A DNA stretch of 64,000 bases from Rhodopseudomonas pentothenatexigens (GTDB lineage: Bacteria > Pseudomonadota > Alphaproteobacteria > Rhizobiales > Xanthobacteraceae): the NCBI RefSeq assembly GCF_900218015.1, contig NZ_UFQQ01000020.1:1-64000 (forward strand), given 5' to 3'. The notes under the pieces were generated by a model that did no database searches, was not told the origin of the DNA, and saw nothing but the letters and a program-made list of their open reading frames with translations. Positions 1 through 7,948 of this stretch are shown piece by piece (position 1 is the first letter of the stretch; every line of letters begins with the position of its first letter). A program made the position numbers and the translations under genes.

Positions 1-95
1 CCGAAGCAGAGCAACGCTACTACGCCATGATGGAACAGCCCGACATGGCGGCATAACTTAAACCAAACGGCCTCCGGCAAACCCGGGGCGGTTCA
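1..95 (+). mobile_element. Right end of an IS3-family insertion sequence
   Basis: Positions 3-56 read EAEQRYYAMMEQPDMAA and stop, which is the usual C-terminus of an IS3-family OrfB (DDE transposase). About 12 bp later the terminal inverted repeat GGCCTCCGGCAAACCC... runs from 69 to 95 and ends GGCGGTTCA. The rest of the element lies before the window. The same C-terminal segment recurs inverted at about 417-459, so at least two copies contributed to this debris. Confidence 0.8.
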
Positions 96-125
96 AATTG
101 AACCGCCCTGGGTTTGCCGGAGGCC
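69..125. repeat. Abutted IS3 terminal inverted repeats (circle-junction-like)
   Basis: A 27-bp right terminal repeat (69-95) is followed by 3 bp (AAT, 96-98) and then by a 27-bp left terminal repeat (99-125, beginning TGAACCGCCCTGGG). The arms are reverse complements with one mismatch. Right end, 3 bp, left end is the arrangement of IS3-family transposition circles and tandem dimers. In known IS3 elements such a junction makes a strong promoter; whether this one does is not visible. Confidence 0.75.
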
Positions 126-459
126 CCACTCCTGTGAGGATGATCGTCTTATGGCGGGTCTCTCGCACGGCGCACGCCGGCTTCGTGCTCGATGCGCTGG
201 AGCAGGCCCTGCACGATCGCCGGCCGGCCCATCGCGGCGGCCTCGTCCACTATAGCGATCGGGGCAGCCAATACGTCTCGATCAAATAGACCGAACGCCT
301 GGCTGAAGCGAGTATCGAACCTTCTGTCGGCAGCATCGGGGGATTCCTACGACAATGCTCTCGCCGAAACCATCAACGGCCTCTTGCAACCATGGCTGGC
401 TGCTCAAGCATGGCTTAGTAGCGTTGCTCGGCTTCGGCCGGCGGGATATGGCCGATCGG
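126..459 (+). pseudogene. Broken and rearranged IS3 OrfB transposase
   Basis: From about 138 the plus strand encodes a central OrfB stretch (RTAHAGFVLDALEQAL, then HYSDRGSQYVSIK). It stops at TAG (287-289) where the family has Tyr, continues as TERLAEASIEPSVGSI, then shifts frame at the GGGGGA run near 340 and resumes as DSYDNALAETINGL, a conserved IS3 motif. At 417-459 the same gene's C-terminal segment (PIGHIPPAEAEQRYY) is present on the opposite strand. OrfA and the OrfB start are missing directly after the left terminal repeat, so this copy is deleted, mutated and partly inverted. It cannot make a transposase. Confidence 0.8.
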
Positions 460-574
460 CTTGCAGATGTCTGGCCACTTCGGAACTGGAGCTTCGTCAC
501 CTGGTTGAGTTGGACGGAAGTAGATTTTCGTAGCCAGGCGGGTCCGAACCGCCACTGACAACCAGGAGATTTGA

Positions 575-751
575 ATGAAGGACAAGCTTGAAGAGCGGGT
601 GGATCATCGCACTAAGGAGATGCAGCAGGCCAAGGGTCTGCCCGAGGAGCGCCGCGAGGAATTCCGGGAACAGGCTGAGCAGGATGTTCGTGGGGAAAAG
701 GAAACCTACGACCGGCTGAAGTCTGACCCGAGCATTACGACCAACAGCTAA
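575..751 (+). CDS. Small charged protein (58 aa), unknown function
   Basis: An ATG at 575 follows the ribosome binding site AGGAG at 564-568. The 58-residue product is strongly charged and probably helical (MKDKLEERVDHRTKEMQQ at the start, ending SDPSITTNS), with no signal peptide and no membrane segment. It stands alone, 100 bp after the transposase debris, and is followed by a good hairpin terminator, which supports it as a real single-gene unit. I do not recognise a family; the regular heptad-like E/K/R pattern suggests a coiled or CsbD-like stress protein, but this is only an impression. Confidence 0.6.
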   Translation: MKDKLEERVDHRTKEMQQAKGLPEERREEFREQAEQDVRGEKETYDRLKSDPSITTNS

Positions 752-766
752 GTTCGTTTTTGCAAC

Positions 767-799
767 GAAGCGCCGCCCGCTGAATGCGGGTGGCGCTTC
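767..799 (+). terminator. Hairpin terminator after the small charged protein
   Basis: A 14-bp stem (767-780 with 786-799, one G-T pair) closes a 5-base loop TGAAT. It starts 16 bp after the stop codon. The T-run after it is weak (GTTGTTT). No gene is seen from 800 to 1003. Confidence 0.7.
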
Positions 800-1003
800 A
801 GTTGTTTCTGGTTGTCGATCGTCACTGCCGAGCGGTAACAATAAACCGCTTGCCACGCCTCTTCGATGCTTCCAATCGATCGCCTGACGGACGAGAGACA
901 TGGCTGCACAAGATATGAGATTGCACCGACGATCTGGCGGACCAGGCCCTGCTTTAGGAATGCGCCCCCGATCGGTGAGCGCTATCCTTGTTGCCCCTTT
1001 CCC

Positions 1004-1237
1004 TTATTGCCCCTCTTCCTTGTTGCTCCTCTTCCAGGCCGACAGGATTTCGGTCAGTCGCTCCCCTGTCAGCAGGATCCAGGGGGCGCCGGGTTCAGCG
1101 GTAACTTCGTAACAATCGGTCTGCCCGCAGCTGCTGCATTCGTAGATCCGCAGTTCGATGGACTGCACCGGAGACACCCGCGCCAGGCCGGTCCGAGAAC
1201 CGCATCGGGTACAACGTGGTCGCTTGTCTTTGCACAT
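1004..1237 (-). CDS. Small zinc-ribbon-like protein (77 aa)
   Basis: Read from the ATG at 1237, the product begins MCKDKRPRCTRCGS and later has YECSSCGQTD. This gives paired Cys motifs, CxxC and CxxC about 26 residues apart, the pattern of a zinc ribbon. A purine-rich site (GAGAAG) lies just before the start. A longer reading from 1267 is possible but has no better site. The tail PWILLTGERLTEILSAWKR is hydrophobic then basic. It is a single gene between the terminator at 767-799 and a divergent HdeD-like gene. Function is unknown; nucleic-acid or metal binding is inference from the Cys pattern. Confidence 0.6.
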   Translation of the reverse strand: MCKDKRPRCTRCGSRTGLARVSPVQSIELRIYECSSCGQTDCYEVTAEPGAPWILLTGERLTEILSAWKRSNKEEGQ

Positions 1238-1539
1238 GACACTTCTCGGCGGAACACGCTGCACCAACCTGCAGCTCCATCAACCACCAATTGCATGAAT
1301 CGTTTTTGCACGCAAAGACCATTCGAAACGCCGGGTCGCCGGCTCGTTTTGAACCCCCGACCCTGCCGTCGCCGTCGCCTGACAAATCCGTCTCAATTGG
1401 CTGCGATCATCCGGGAACGGCGGCCGATTCGATCGAGCGTGAGCCGGCGGAGCCCACCGCAGATTCTGCCGAACCATTAACGCCGCTGTGCGTTTCGCAG
1501 AGTAAGTTCCGGACCGGGAACCATTGAAGGAGAACTCCC
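1238..1539. other. Divergent intergenic region
   Basis: About 300 bp between the zinc-ribbon gene (minus) and the HdeD-like gene (plus). It should carry both promoters, but I see no convincing -35/-10 pair, operator or small RNA. A run of small inverted arms around 1400-1470 is typical of GC-rich DNA. Confidence 0.4.
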
Positions 1540-2130
1540 ATGTCCCTGCCAGACGACAGCCTTCGTCCTGCAGACGTCGAGCAAATTCAAGCGCGCGTCG
1601 AAGCCGCGATCCGCGATCACTGGAAGGCCTACCTGTTCGAAGGCATTTTGCTGCTGGTCATCGGTTTGGCGGCCATCCTGCTGCCGCTGCTCGCCAGCAT
1701 CACCTTCACCATTATGCTCGGCTGGCTGTTCGTGATCGCGGGCGGCGCCGGTGTCGTGTTCTCGATCTGGGCGCGCAAGGCGCCCGGCTTCTGGTGGTCG
1801 CTGATTTCGGCGACGCTGGCGCTGGTCGCCGGCGCGATCCTGATCGCGATGCCGCTGCAGGGCACCTTGACCCTGACCTTCATCGTCGGCGTCTACTTCC
1901 TGGCCGAAGGCGTCGCGACCATCATGTATGCGTTTCAGCACCGCGGCCGGATGTCGGGGCGCTGGGGCTGGATGCTGGCCGCCGGTATCGCCGACATCCT
2001 GGTGGCGTTCATCATCATCTCCGGCTGGCCCGGCACCGTGTGGGCGATCGGCCTGCTGATCGGCATCAACCTGGTATTCGGCGGCACCTCGCTGATCGCG
2101 ATGGCGCTCGCCGCCCGCAAGAGCAGATGA
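1540..2130 (+). CDS. HdeD/DUF308-family membrane protein
   Basis: A 196-residue integral membrane protein starting at an ATG preceded by GAAGGAGAA. It has a short soluble N-terminus (to about residue 28) and then six hydrophobic segments in three pairs, for example FEGILLLVIGLAAILLPLL and WGWMLAAGIADILVAFIII. The repeated pair with G-D/L-G motifs is characteristic of the HdeD (DUF308) family, inner-membrane proteins tied to acid and stress response in enterobacteria; the molecular activity is unknown. Single gene, divergent from the zinc-ribbon protein. Confidence 0.8.
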   Translation: MSLPDDSLRPADVEQIQARVEAAIRDHWKAYLFEGILLLVIGLAAILLPLLASITFTIMLGWLFVIAGGAGVVFSIWARKAPGFWWSLISATLALVAGAILIAMPLQGTLTLTFIVGVYFLAEGVATIMYAFQHRGRMSGRWGWMLAAGIADILVAFIIISGWPGTVWAIGLLIGINLVFGGTSLIAMALAARKSR

Positions 2131-2169
2131 GCCGGCATCCGAGCCGGCCAAGTCTGCCGCGGCTCGCGC

Positions 2170-2427
2170 TCAGCAGCCGCGGCAGATGCTTTTGATCTTG
2201 CGGTCGAGCGCCGCGTCGGCCGGGTCGACCTGGTCGATCCTCTGTTCCGGCGGGGTGTCGTCCCGCCGCGGCTGCCGATGCCCGATCGGCGCCTGCCTGA
2301 TATCGGATCCGCCGATCGAGGCGCCCGGAGCGCTCGTCGAACCGCCCGTGCCGCCGGAGCCGGATTGCGCCAACACCGTTCCGCCGCTCAGCGCCAGGAT
2401 TGCGGCGGCGATCAACACAGTCTTCAT
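2170..2427 (-). CDS. Small secreted Gly/Ser-rich protein (85 aa)
   Basis: The ATG at 2427 follows AAGGAG by a good spacing. The product opens with a signal peptide (MKTVLIAAAILALSGGTVLAQ, cleavage likely after VLA), then a low-complexity GSGGTGGSTSAPGAS stretch, a basic segment, and ends DRKIKSICRGC with two Cys. Small periplasmic proteins of this style are common in Bradyrhizobium and Rhodopseudomonas; no function is known to me. It lies convergent to the HdeD-like gene, 39 bp from its stop. Confidence 0.65.
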   Translation of the reverse strand: MKTVLIAAAILALSGGTVLAQSGSGGTGGSTSAPGASIGGSDIRQAPIGHRQPRRDDTPPEQRIDQVDPADAALDRKIKSICRGC

Positions 2428-2585
2428 CGGAGCTCTCCTTCCATCCACGCTGCGACGCCGGACGTCGAACGCTCCAGCTCGCTGGCAGTCCGCGTCGGCG
2501 GTTGCGGTCCTCGCCCGCCCCCGCATCAACGCATCACACCTGCCCCGGTTGCCCGGGTTCGATCGCGGCGGCAAACCGCCACCGT

Positions 2586-3671
2586 CTATCGCGGCGGATA
2601 CAGATGCACCTCGCCGCAATAGTCGGCGACACGATAGCGCGAATCCGCTTCGGTTCCATCGGCGTCGGACAAATAATTGGGGCCGACCGGCGCCTTGCCG
2701 TAGCCGCCGGGAATGTCGAGCACGTATTCCGGCTGGCACAGTCCGGACACATTGCCACGCAGCGCGCGCATCAAGGCCTGACCTTCCGCCAGCGTGGTGC
2801 GCAGATGCGCAGTGCCGGGCGCCAGATCGCCGTGATGCAGATAATACGGCTTGATCCGGCACTCGACGAAGGCGCGCATCAGCGCCTCGAGCGTCGCCGC
2901 ATCGTCGTTGACGCCGCGGAGCAGCACCGACTGGCTGACCATCGGAATCCCGGCATTGACGATCCGCGCGCACGCCGCGCGAGCGGCGGCGGTGAGTTCG
3001 CGCGGATGGTTGGCATGCAGCGCCAGCCACGTGGTCTTCCCGGCCGCCTGCAGCGCCCGTACCAGCTCCGGCGTGATCCGGGCCGGGTCGGCGACCGGCA
3101 GCCGGGTATGAAACCGAACGATCTTGACGTGCTCGATTCGAGCGAGCTCGGCCATGATCTCGGCGAGCCGGCGCGGCGACAGCATCAGCGGATCGCCGCC
3201 GGTGAAGATCACTTCCCAGATCTCATCATGCGCGCGGATGTAGTCCAGTGCCGCCGCGGTCGCCTCGCGCGACAGCGCGTTGTCCTTGCCGGGCCCGACC
3301 ATCTCGCGGCGGAAGCAGAACCGGCAATACACCGCGCAGACATGCACCGGCTTGAACAGCACCCGGTCGCGATGGCGATGCACGATGCCTTCGACCGGCG
3401 CATGTGCGGCATCGCCGATCGGATCGTCGCGTTCGAACGCCAGCGACGACAGCTCTTCGGCGCGCGGGATGTACTGCCGCGCGATCGGATCGTCGGGATC
3501 ATCGCGATCGATCAGCGCCGCGACCGCCGGCGTCACCGCGACCGCATAGCGCGCAGCGACCTCTTCGAGCATCGCGCGTTGGTCCGCTGTGGCGAGACCT
3601 TCGGCGATCAGCTCGTCGGGCTGCCGCAGCGTCGCCGCCGCGGGGGTGTTCAATCGGGTGACCTCGGTCAT
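2586..3671 (-). CDS. epmB: EF-P lysine 2,3-aminomutase
   Basis: A 361-residue radical SAM enzyme of the lysine 2,3-aminomutase family. The cluster-binding CxxxCxxC is at C112, C116 and C119 (VCAVYCRFCFRR), followed by the SAM-binding stretch FTGGDPL. The short length and the neighbours show EpmB rather than catabolic KamA: it converts lysine to (R)-beta-lysine, which EpmA attaches to elongation factor P. The start ATG overlaps the epmA stop by 4 bp (ATGA), so the two are translationally coupled. Acts in the cytoplasm. Confidence 0.92.
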   Translation of the reverse strand: MTEVTRLNTPAAATLRQPDELIAEGLATADQRAMLEEVAARYAVAVTPAVAALIDRDDPDDPIARQYIPRAEELSSLAFERDDPIGDAAHAPVEGIVHRHRDRVLFKPVHVCAVYCRFCFRREMVGPGKDNALSREATAAALDYIRAHDEIWEVIFTGGDPLMLSPRRLAEIMAELARIEHVKIVRFHTRLPVADPARITPELVRALQAAGKTTWLALHANHPRELTAAARAACARIVNAGIPMVSQSVLLRGVNDDAATLEALMRAFVECRIKPYYLHHGDLAPGTAHLRTTLAEGQALMRALRGNVSGLCQPEYVLDIPGGYGKAPVGPNYLSDADGTEADSRYRVADYCGEVHLYPPR

Positions 3672-4723
3672 GCGTCCTCGCCTGCCGGCGGCGTCCACAC
3701 CACCTGATCGATTGTGGTGGCGCCGGCCGCGAGCATCACCAGCCGGTCGAAGCCGAGCGCGACGCCGCTGGCCTCCGGCATCTCGGCAACCGCCGCCAGA
3801 AATGCCTCGTCGAGCGGATAGCGCTCGCCGTAACGCCGCTCCTTCTCGTCCATCGCCGCGACGAACCGCGCGCGCTGCTCGCCCGCATCGGTGAGTTCGC
3901 CGAAGCCGTTGGCGAGTTCGACGCCGCAGGCATACAGCTCGAACCGTTCGGCCACTCGCGGATCGTCCGGCTTGGTTCGCGCCAGCGCCGCCTCCGGCGC
4001 CGGATATTCGCTTAGCACCGTCAGCCGTCCGTCGCCGAGCCGCGGCTCGACATGCTCGACCAGCACCTTGCTGAAGATGTCCGACCAGGTGTCGTCGTCG
4101 GCAATCCGCACGCATGCAGCAGCGGCGTTTGCCAGCGCCATGCGGTCCCCCTCACCTCCGACAATCGTCGTCAGCAGATCGATGCCGGCAAACCGGGCGA
4201 ACGCGTCGGCCACGGTCAGCCGCTCCGGCTCGGCCTGCGGATCGGCTTGTCGTCCCTTGAACGAGAACACGCCAATCCCGGTCGCGTCGGCCGCCACGCG
4301 GATCAGCGCGACGCAGTCGTCGATCACCTGCTGGTACGGCGCCTCGGCGCGATACCACTCCAGCATGGTGAACTCCGGCAGATGCACCCGGCCGCGCTCG
4401 CGGTCGCGAAACACCCGGGCGAGCTCGAAGATTCGCGCTTCGCCGGCCGCGAGCAGCTTCTTGCAGGCGAATTCCGGCGAGGTCCGCAGATAGCGGGTCC
4501 GCCGTTCGCCGTCAGGCCCCAGCAGTTCGGTGCGCGGCGCATGCAGATGGGTCTCATTGCCCGGGGAGATCTGCAGGATCGCGGTCTCGACCTCGGTGAA
4601 GCCGGCGGCCTCGAACCAAGTCCGAGCGGCCCGGGTCACCGCCCCGCGCGCGCGCAAAAACGGCTGACGGTCCAGATACCTATCCCTGTTCCACCAGGGC
4701 GACGGGCGCGCCTCCGCCTCCAT
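3668..4723 (-). CDS. epmA: EF-P--(R)-beta-lysine ligase
   Basis: A class II lysyl-tRNA-synthetase-like protein without the anticodon-binding domain, 351 residues from the ATG at 4723. Motif 2 is visible as FELARVFRDRERGRVHLPEF with MLEWYRA, and motif 3 as GVALGFDRLVML. It activates (R)-beta-lysine made by EpmB and joins it to a conserved lysine of EF-P. A GTG start at 4771 would add 16 residues; family members begin near SPWWNRDR, so the shorter form is preferred. Divergent from efp, 137 bp apart, completing a three-gene modification locus. Confidence 0.92.
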   Translation of the reverse strand: MEAEARPSPWWNRDRYLDRQPFLRARGAVTRAARTWFEAAGFTEVETAILQISPGNETHLHAPRTELLGPDGERRTRYLRTSPEFACKKLLAAGEARIFELARVFRDRERGRVHLPEFTMLEWYRAEAPYQQVIDDCVALIRVAADATGIGVFSFKGRQADPQAEPERLTVADAFARFAGIDLLTTIVGGEGDRMALANAAAACVRIADDDTWSDIFSKVLVEHVEPRLGDGRLTVLSEYPAPEAALARTKPDDPRVAERFELYACGVELANGFGELTDAGEQRARFVAAMDEKERRYGERYPLDEAFLAAVAEMPEASGVALGFDRLVMLAAGATTIDQVVWTPPAGEDA

Positions 4724-4860
4724 CTCAAGTCGCCCCCGCGCGGCCGCGCAAAACACTGGCATCAACGCCACAAATCAGTATGTTGCGCCCCGAAACCGTT
4801 TCGGCCTCGGGATACCAACGCCCGGATCGGGCCCGGACCTGAACGACAGGAAACATTCCT

Positions 4861-5427
4861 TTGAGAGTCATCGCCAGTTCTATTCGCAAGGGCAACGTCC
4901 TCGAGCAAGATGGGAAGCTGTATGTCGTCCTGTCTGCCGAAAACATCCATCCCGGCAAGGGCACGCCCGTCAGCCAGATCGAAATGCGCCGAATCAGCGA
5001 CGGCGTGAAGATCTCGGAGCGCTACAAGACCACCGATCAGGTCGAAAAGGTCACGATCGAAGAGCGCAACTACAGCTTCCTGTACGAGGACGGCGAAGGC
5101 TTCCACTTCATGGAGCCGGAATCCTACGATCAGGTCCAGGTCGCCAAGGACGTCGTCGGCTCGTCCGCGCCCTACCTGCAGGAAGGCATGGTGGTGAAGC
5201 TGTCGATGCACGACACCACCGCCGTCGCGATCACCCTGCCGCAGCGCGCCACGCTGGAAGTGGTGGAGACCGAGCCGGTGACCAAGGGCCAGACCGCGTC
5301 GTCGTCCTACAAGCCGGCGGTGCTGTCGAACGGCGTCCGCACCCAGGTTCCGCCGCACATCGGCACCGGCACCCGCATCGTCGTGCTGACCGAAGACGGC
5401 TCCTACGTCGAGCGCGCCAAGGACTGA
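4861..5427 (+). CDS. efp: Elongation factor P
   Basis: A 188-residue EF-P starting at TTG (4861), preceded by AGGAAA; the first residues [16 protein letters not shown] match the family start, so TTG is accepted. Domain I carries the loop HPGKGTP with Lys33 as the acceptor of the beta-lysyl group. Domains II/III are OB folds ending [18 protein letters not shown] relieves ribosome stalling at polyproline. It lies back to back with epmA/epmB and is followed by a clear terminator. Confidence 0.97.
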   Translation: MRVIASSIRKGNVLEQDGKLYVVLSAENIHPGKGTPVSQIEMRRISDGVKISERYKTTDQVEKVTIEERNYSFLYEDGEGFHFMEPESYDQVQVAKDVVGSSAPYLQEGMVVKLSMHDTTAVAITLPQRATLEVVETEPVTKGQTASSSYKPAVLSNGVRTQVPPHIGTGTRIVVLTEDGSYVERAKD

Positions 5428-5454
5428 TCGGGCTCTGCCTCGTCGATCACCGCC

Positions 5455-5484
5455 AAAGCCCGCCGCATCCCGGCGGGCTTTTTC
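5455..5484 (+). terminator. Rho-independent terminator of efp
   Basis: A perfect 10-bp stem AAGCCCGCCG / CGGCGGGCTT (5456-5465 with 5471-5480), loop CATCC, followed by a T-run (5479-5483). It lies 28 bp after the efp stop and, read on the other strand, has an A-run that would make it usable for the convergent lipid kinase gene. Confidence 0.9.
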
Positions 5485-5506
5485 ATGAGCCCGCCAGGCC
5501 GCCGAT

Positions 5507-6484
5507 TCAGCGGCTCGGCGGGTCTTTCGGGACGAACACGCTGACGGCCTTCCGCAGCAGCTCGAACCGCGCCGGCGTGAAGGTCACCAGTTCGCCGTCG
5601 GCATTGACCGGGCGCGGCTTGCGGGTGCGGATCTCGAACGAGGTGCCACGCGCGGCGCGTACTTCGCTCCACAGGCCGTGGCGGCCTTTGCGGAAGTCGT
5701 AGGCCACCGCCAGCAGCTTCCACACCCGCGCGAATTCCAGCGAGTACAGATCGAACTGCGCGTCGTCGATCTCCGCAGTGTGCTCGACCGCCATGCCGCC
5801 GCCGTAGTAGCGGCCGTTGCCGACCGCGATCTGCATCGTCTTCACCCGCACTTCCTCCTCGGGCGATACGATCACCGCGTGAAACGGCCGCGCCTTGCTC
5901 AGCACCTTGGCCGCAGTCAGCGCGTAGCTGAGCCGACCGAACCGCCGCTTGCTTTCGCCGCTGAGTTCGCGCGCCAGATCGGCGCTCAGCCCGACGCTGG
6001 CGACGTTGAAGAATTTGTGGCCGTTGACTTCGCCGAGATCGATGGTCTTGCGGTGACCGGCGACGATCACGTCGGCCGCGGCTTCCATGTCGAGCGGCAG
6101 GCACAGCGTCCGCGCCAGATCGTTGGCGGTGCCCGCCGGGATGATGCCGAGCGGCAGCCCGGTCTTCACCAGCGCTGGAGCCGCCGCGTTCAGCGTGCCG
6201 TCGCCGCCGGCAACCACCACCCCACCCACGCCTTCGGCATGCGCCTCGATCCAGGGACCGATTTCGTTCGGGCTGCTCGGCGCCGAGACCACCAGATCGA
6301 ATCCCGCCGCGCTGAGCCGTGAGCCGGCCAGACCGACCGCCTGGCTGCCGGACCGGCTGCCGCGATTGATCACCATCAACAGCCGCCGCACGGACGCCTC
6401 CGGGGCGCCACTGCCATCCGGCCCATCGGGGGTGAGGCCGGCAATGCGGTTCGGGTCGGGAGCGACGTCGAGCTCTTGGTCCAC
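5507..6484 (-). CDS. Diacylglycerol/lipid kinase family protein (YegS-like)
   Basis: A 325-residue cytoplasmic protein with the DAG-kinase catalytic fold: VINRGSRSG near the N-terminus, the nucleotide-binding GGDGTLN motif at about residue 95, and GIIPAGTANDLART. The start is taken as GTG at 6484, which has GAGGA nearby. Such kinases phosphorylate lipids such as diacylglycerol or phosphatidylglycerol; the true substrate cannot be told from sequence. Divergent from the transglycosylase gene, convergent with efp. Confidence 0.85.
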   Translation of the reverse strand: MDQELDVAPDPNRIAGLTPDGPDGSGAPEASVRRLLMVINRGSRSGSQAVGLAGSRLSAAGFDLVVSAPSSPNEIGPWIEAHAEGVGGVVVAGGDGTLNAAAPALVKTGLPLGIIPAGTANDLARTLCLPLDMEAAADVIVAGHRKTIDLGEVNGHKFFNVASVGLSADLARELSGESKRRFGRLSYALTAAKVLSKARPFHAVIVSPEEEVRVKTMQIAVGNGRYYGGGMAVEHTAEIDDAQFDLYSLEFARVWKLLAVAYDFRKGRHGLWSEVRAARGTSFEIRTRKPRPVNADGELVTFTPARFELLRKAVSVFVPKDPPSR

Positions 6485-6701
6485 TGCGGTCCTCGATGAG
6501 CGGGCGAGATGCCTCGAACGCAGGAGGCGGGAAAAAGTCGATGGTGACTTCAATTGGGCGCCGACCACCGCGGTACAAGGGCACAGGCGCGGACATCGTG
6601 TCGCTGCCGGGCACCGGAACCATTCCGCATCTGCGTGGCACGCAGTCGGCTTCGCCGGCCCCGCTTTGGTCGTGGCCGCCAATGCCGCTACACTGCCGGC
6701 C

Positions 6702-7931
6702 ATGTCAGATCGCGATTCCCATCGTTCGCCGACCCGCCGTCGCCTGCTGCAGGCTGCGCTCGGCGCCGCCGTGATGCTGCCGGCCGCCGCTGGCGCGGCT
6801 GCGTCGCCCGATTTCGACCGATGGCGCGATGGGTTTCGCGCCAAGGCGCTGGCCAAGGGCATATCGCCCCGGACCTGGGACCGGGTGATGGGCTCGATCG
6901 AGCCCGACATGTCGGTGTTCGCCAAGCTGAAGAAGCAGCCGGAGTTCCACGAGCAGCTCTGGCAGTACATCAACCGCCGGGTGTCGGACTGGCGCGTCAC
7001 CGCCGGCCGCGAGGCGGTGCGCCGGAACGACGCGCTGTTCGCCCGGATCGAGCGTGATTTCGGCGTCGAGCGCGGCACGCTGCTGGCGCTGTGGGGCGTC
7101 GAGAGCGCCTTTGGCGATCCTTTGGTGCAGCAGAACCATATGCGTCCGGTATTCCCGTCGCTGGCGGCGCTGGCGTGGCACGAACCGCGGCGGCGGACCT
7201 ATTGGGAAACCGAACTGATCAACGCGCTACGGATCGTCGACAAGGGCTGGTCGACGCCGGAGGAGATGCGCGGCTCCTGGGCCGGCGCGATGGGCCACAG
7301 CCAGTGGATGCCGGAGGTGTGGCTGAACGTCGGCATCGACTATGACGGCGACGGCCGGGTGTCACCGTTCGGCCGGCCGGACGACGCGCTCGGCTCGACC
7401 GCGAAGTATCTGGTCCGCCGCGGCAAGTATCAACGCGGCGAGCATTGGGGCTACGAGGTCGAAGCCCCCGGCGGCGCAGCCAGCGGCCGCCGCACTTACT
7501 CGGAGTGGTCGCGTTCCGGTGTCACCCGCGCCGACGGCCAGCCGTTTCCCAATTCCTCGGCCAGCGCGACGATGTGGGTGCCGGTCGAGGGCGGCCCGAA
7601 ATTCCTGATCGGGCCCAACTTCTACGCGGTAAAGAGCTACAATCCGTCGATGAACTACGCACTCGCGATCTGCCATCTCGGCGATCGCATTCTCGGCGGC
7701 GGTCCGTTCGTGCATCCGTTCCCCGGCTCGGAGCGCGCGCTGACGCTCGCCGAGGTGCAGGAGATGCAAACGCGGCTGACCCGTGCCGGTTTCGACACCG
7801 GCGGCACCGACGGCCGGGTCGGCAACGACACCATGAAGGCGATCCGCGACTTCCAGCTCAAGACCGGCCTGTTGCCCGCCGATGGCTACGGCGGGCTGAA
7901 GGTGCTGGCACGACTGCGGCAGGGTGGATAG
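6702..7931 (+). CDS. Lytic murein transglycosylase (MltB-like) with peptidoglycan-binding domain
   Basis: A 409-residue exported protein. The N-terminus has a twin-arginine-like signal (PTRRRLLQAALGAAV...AGAAAS). An SLT_2/MltB domain follows, with the catalytic Glu in ALWGVESAFG and the substrate motif GSWAGAMGHSQWMP, then a C-terminal PG_binding_1 domain (LTLAEVQEMQTRLTRAGF...DFQLKTGLLPADGY). It cleaves the glycan strand of peptidoglycan to 1,6-anhydro ends in the periplasm. The start ATG at 6702 gives a normal signal peptide; the open frame continues upstream but has no better start. Confidence 0.9.
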   Translation: MSDRDSHRSPTRRRLLQAALGAAVMLPAAAGAAASPDFDRWRDGFRAKALAKGISPRTWDRVMGSIEPDMSVFAKLKKQPEFHEQLWQYINRRVSDWRVTAGREAVRRNDALFARIERDFGVERGTLLALWGVESAFGDPLVQQNHMRPVFPSLAALAWHEPRRRTYWETELINALRIVDKGWSTPEEMRGSWAGAMGHSQWMPEVWLNVGIDYDGDGRVSPFGRPDDALGSTAKYLVRRGKYQRGEHWGYEVEAPGGAASGRRTYSEWSRSGVTRADGQPFPNSSASATMWVPVEGGPKFLIGPNFYAVKSYNPSMNYALAICHLGDRILGGGPFVHPFPGSERALTLAEVQEMQTRLTRAGFDTGGTDGRVGNDTMKAIRDFQLKTGLLPADGYGGLKVLARLRQGG

Positions 7932-7948
7932 AGACCGCAGGCTCTTCG

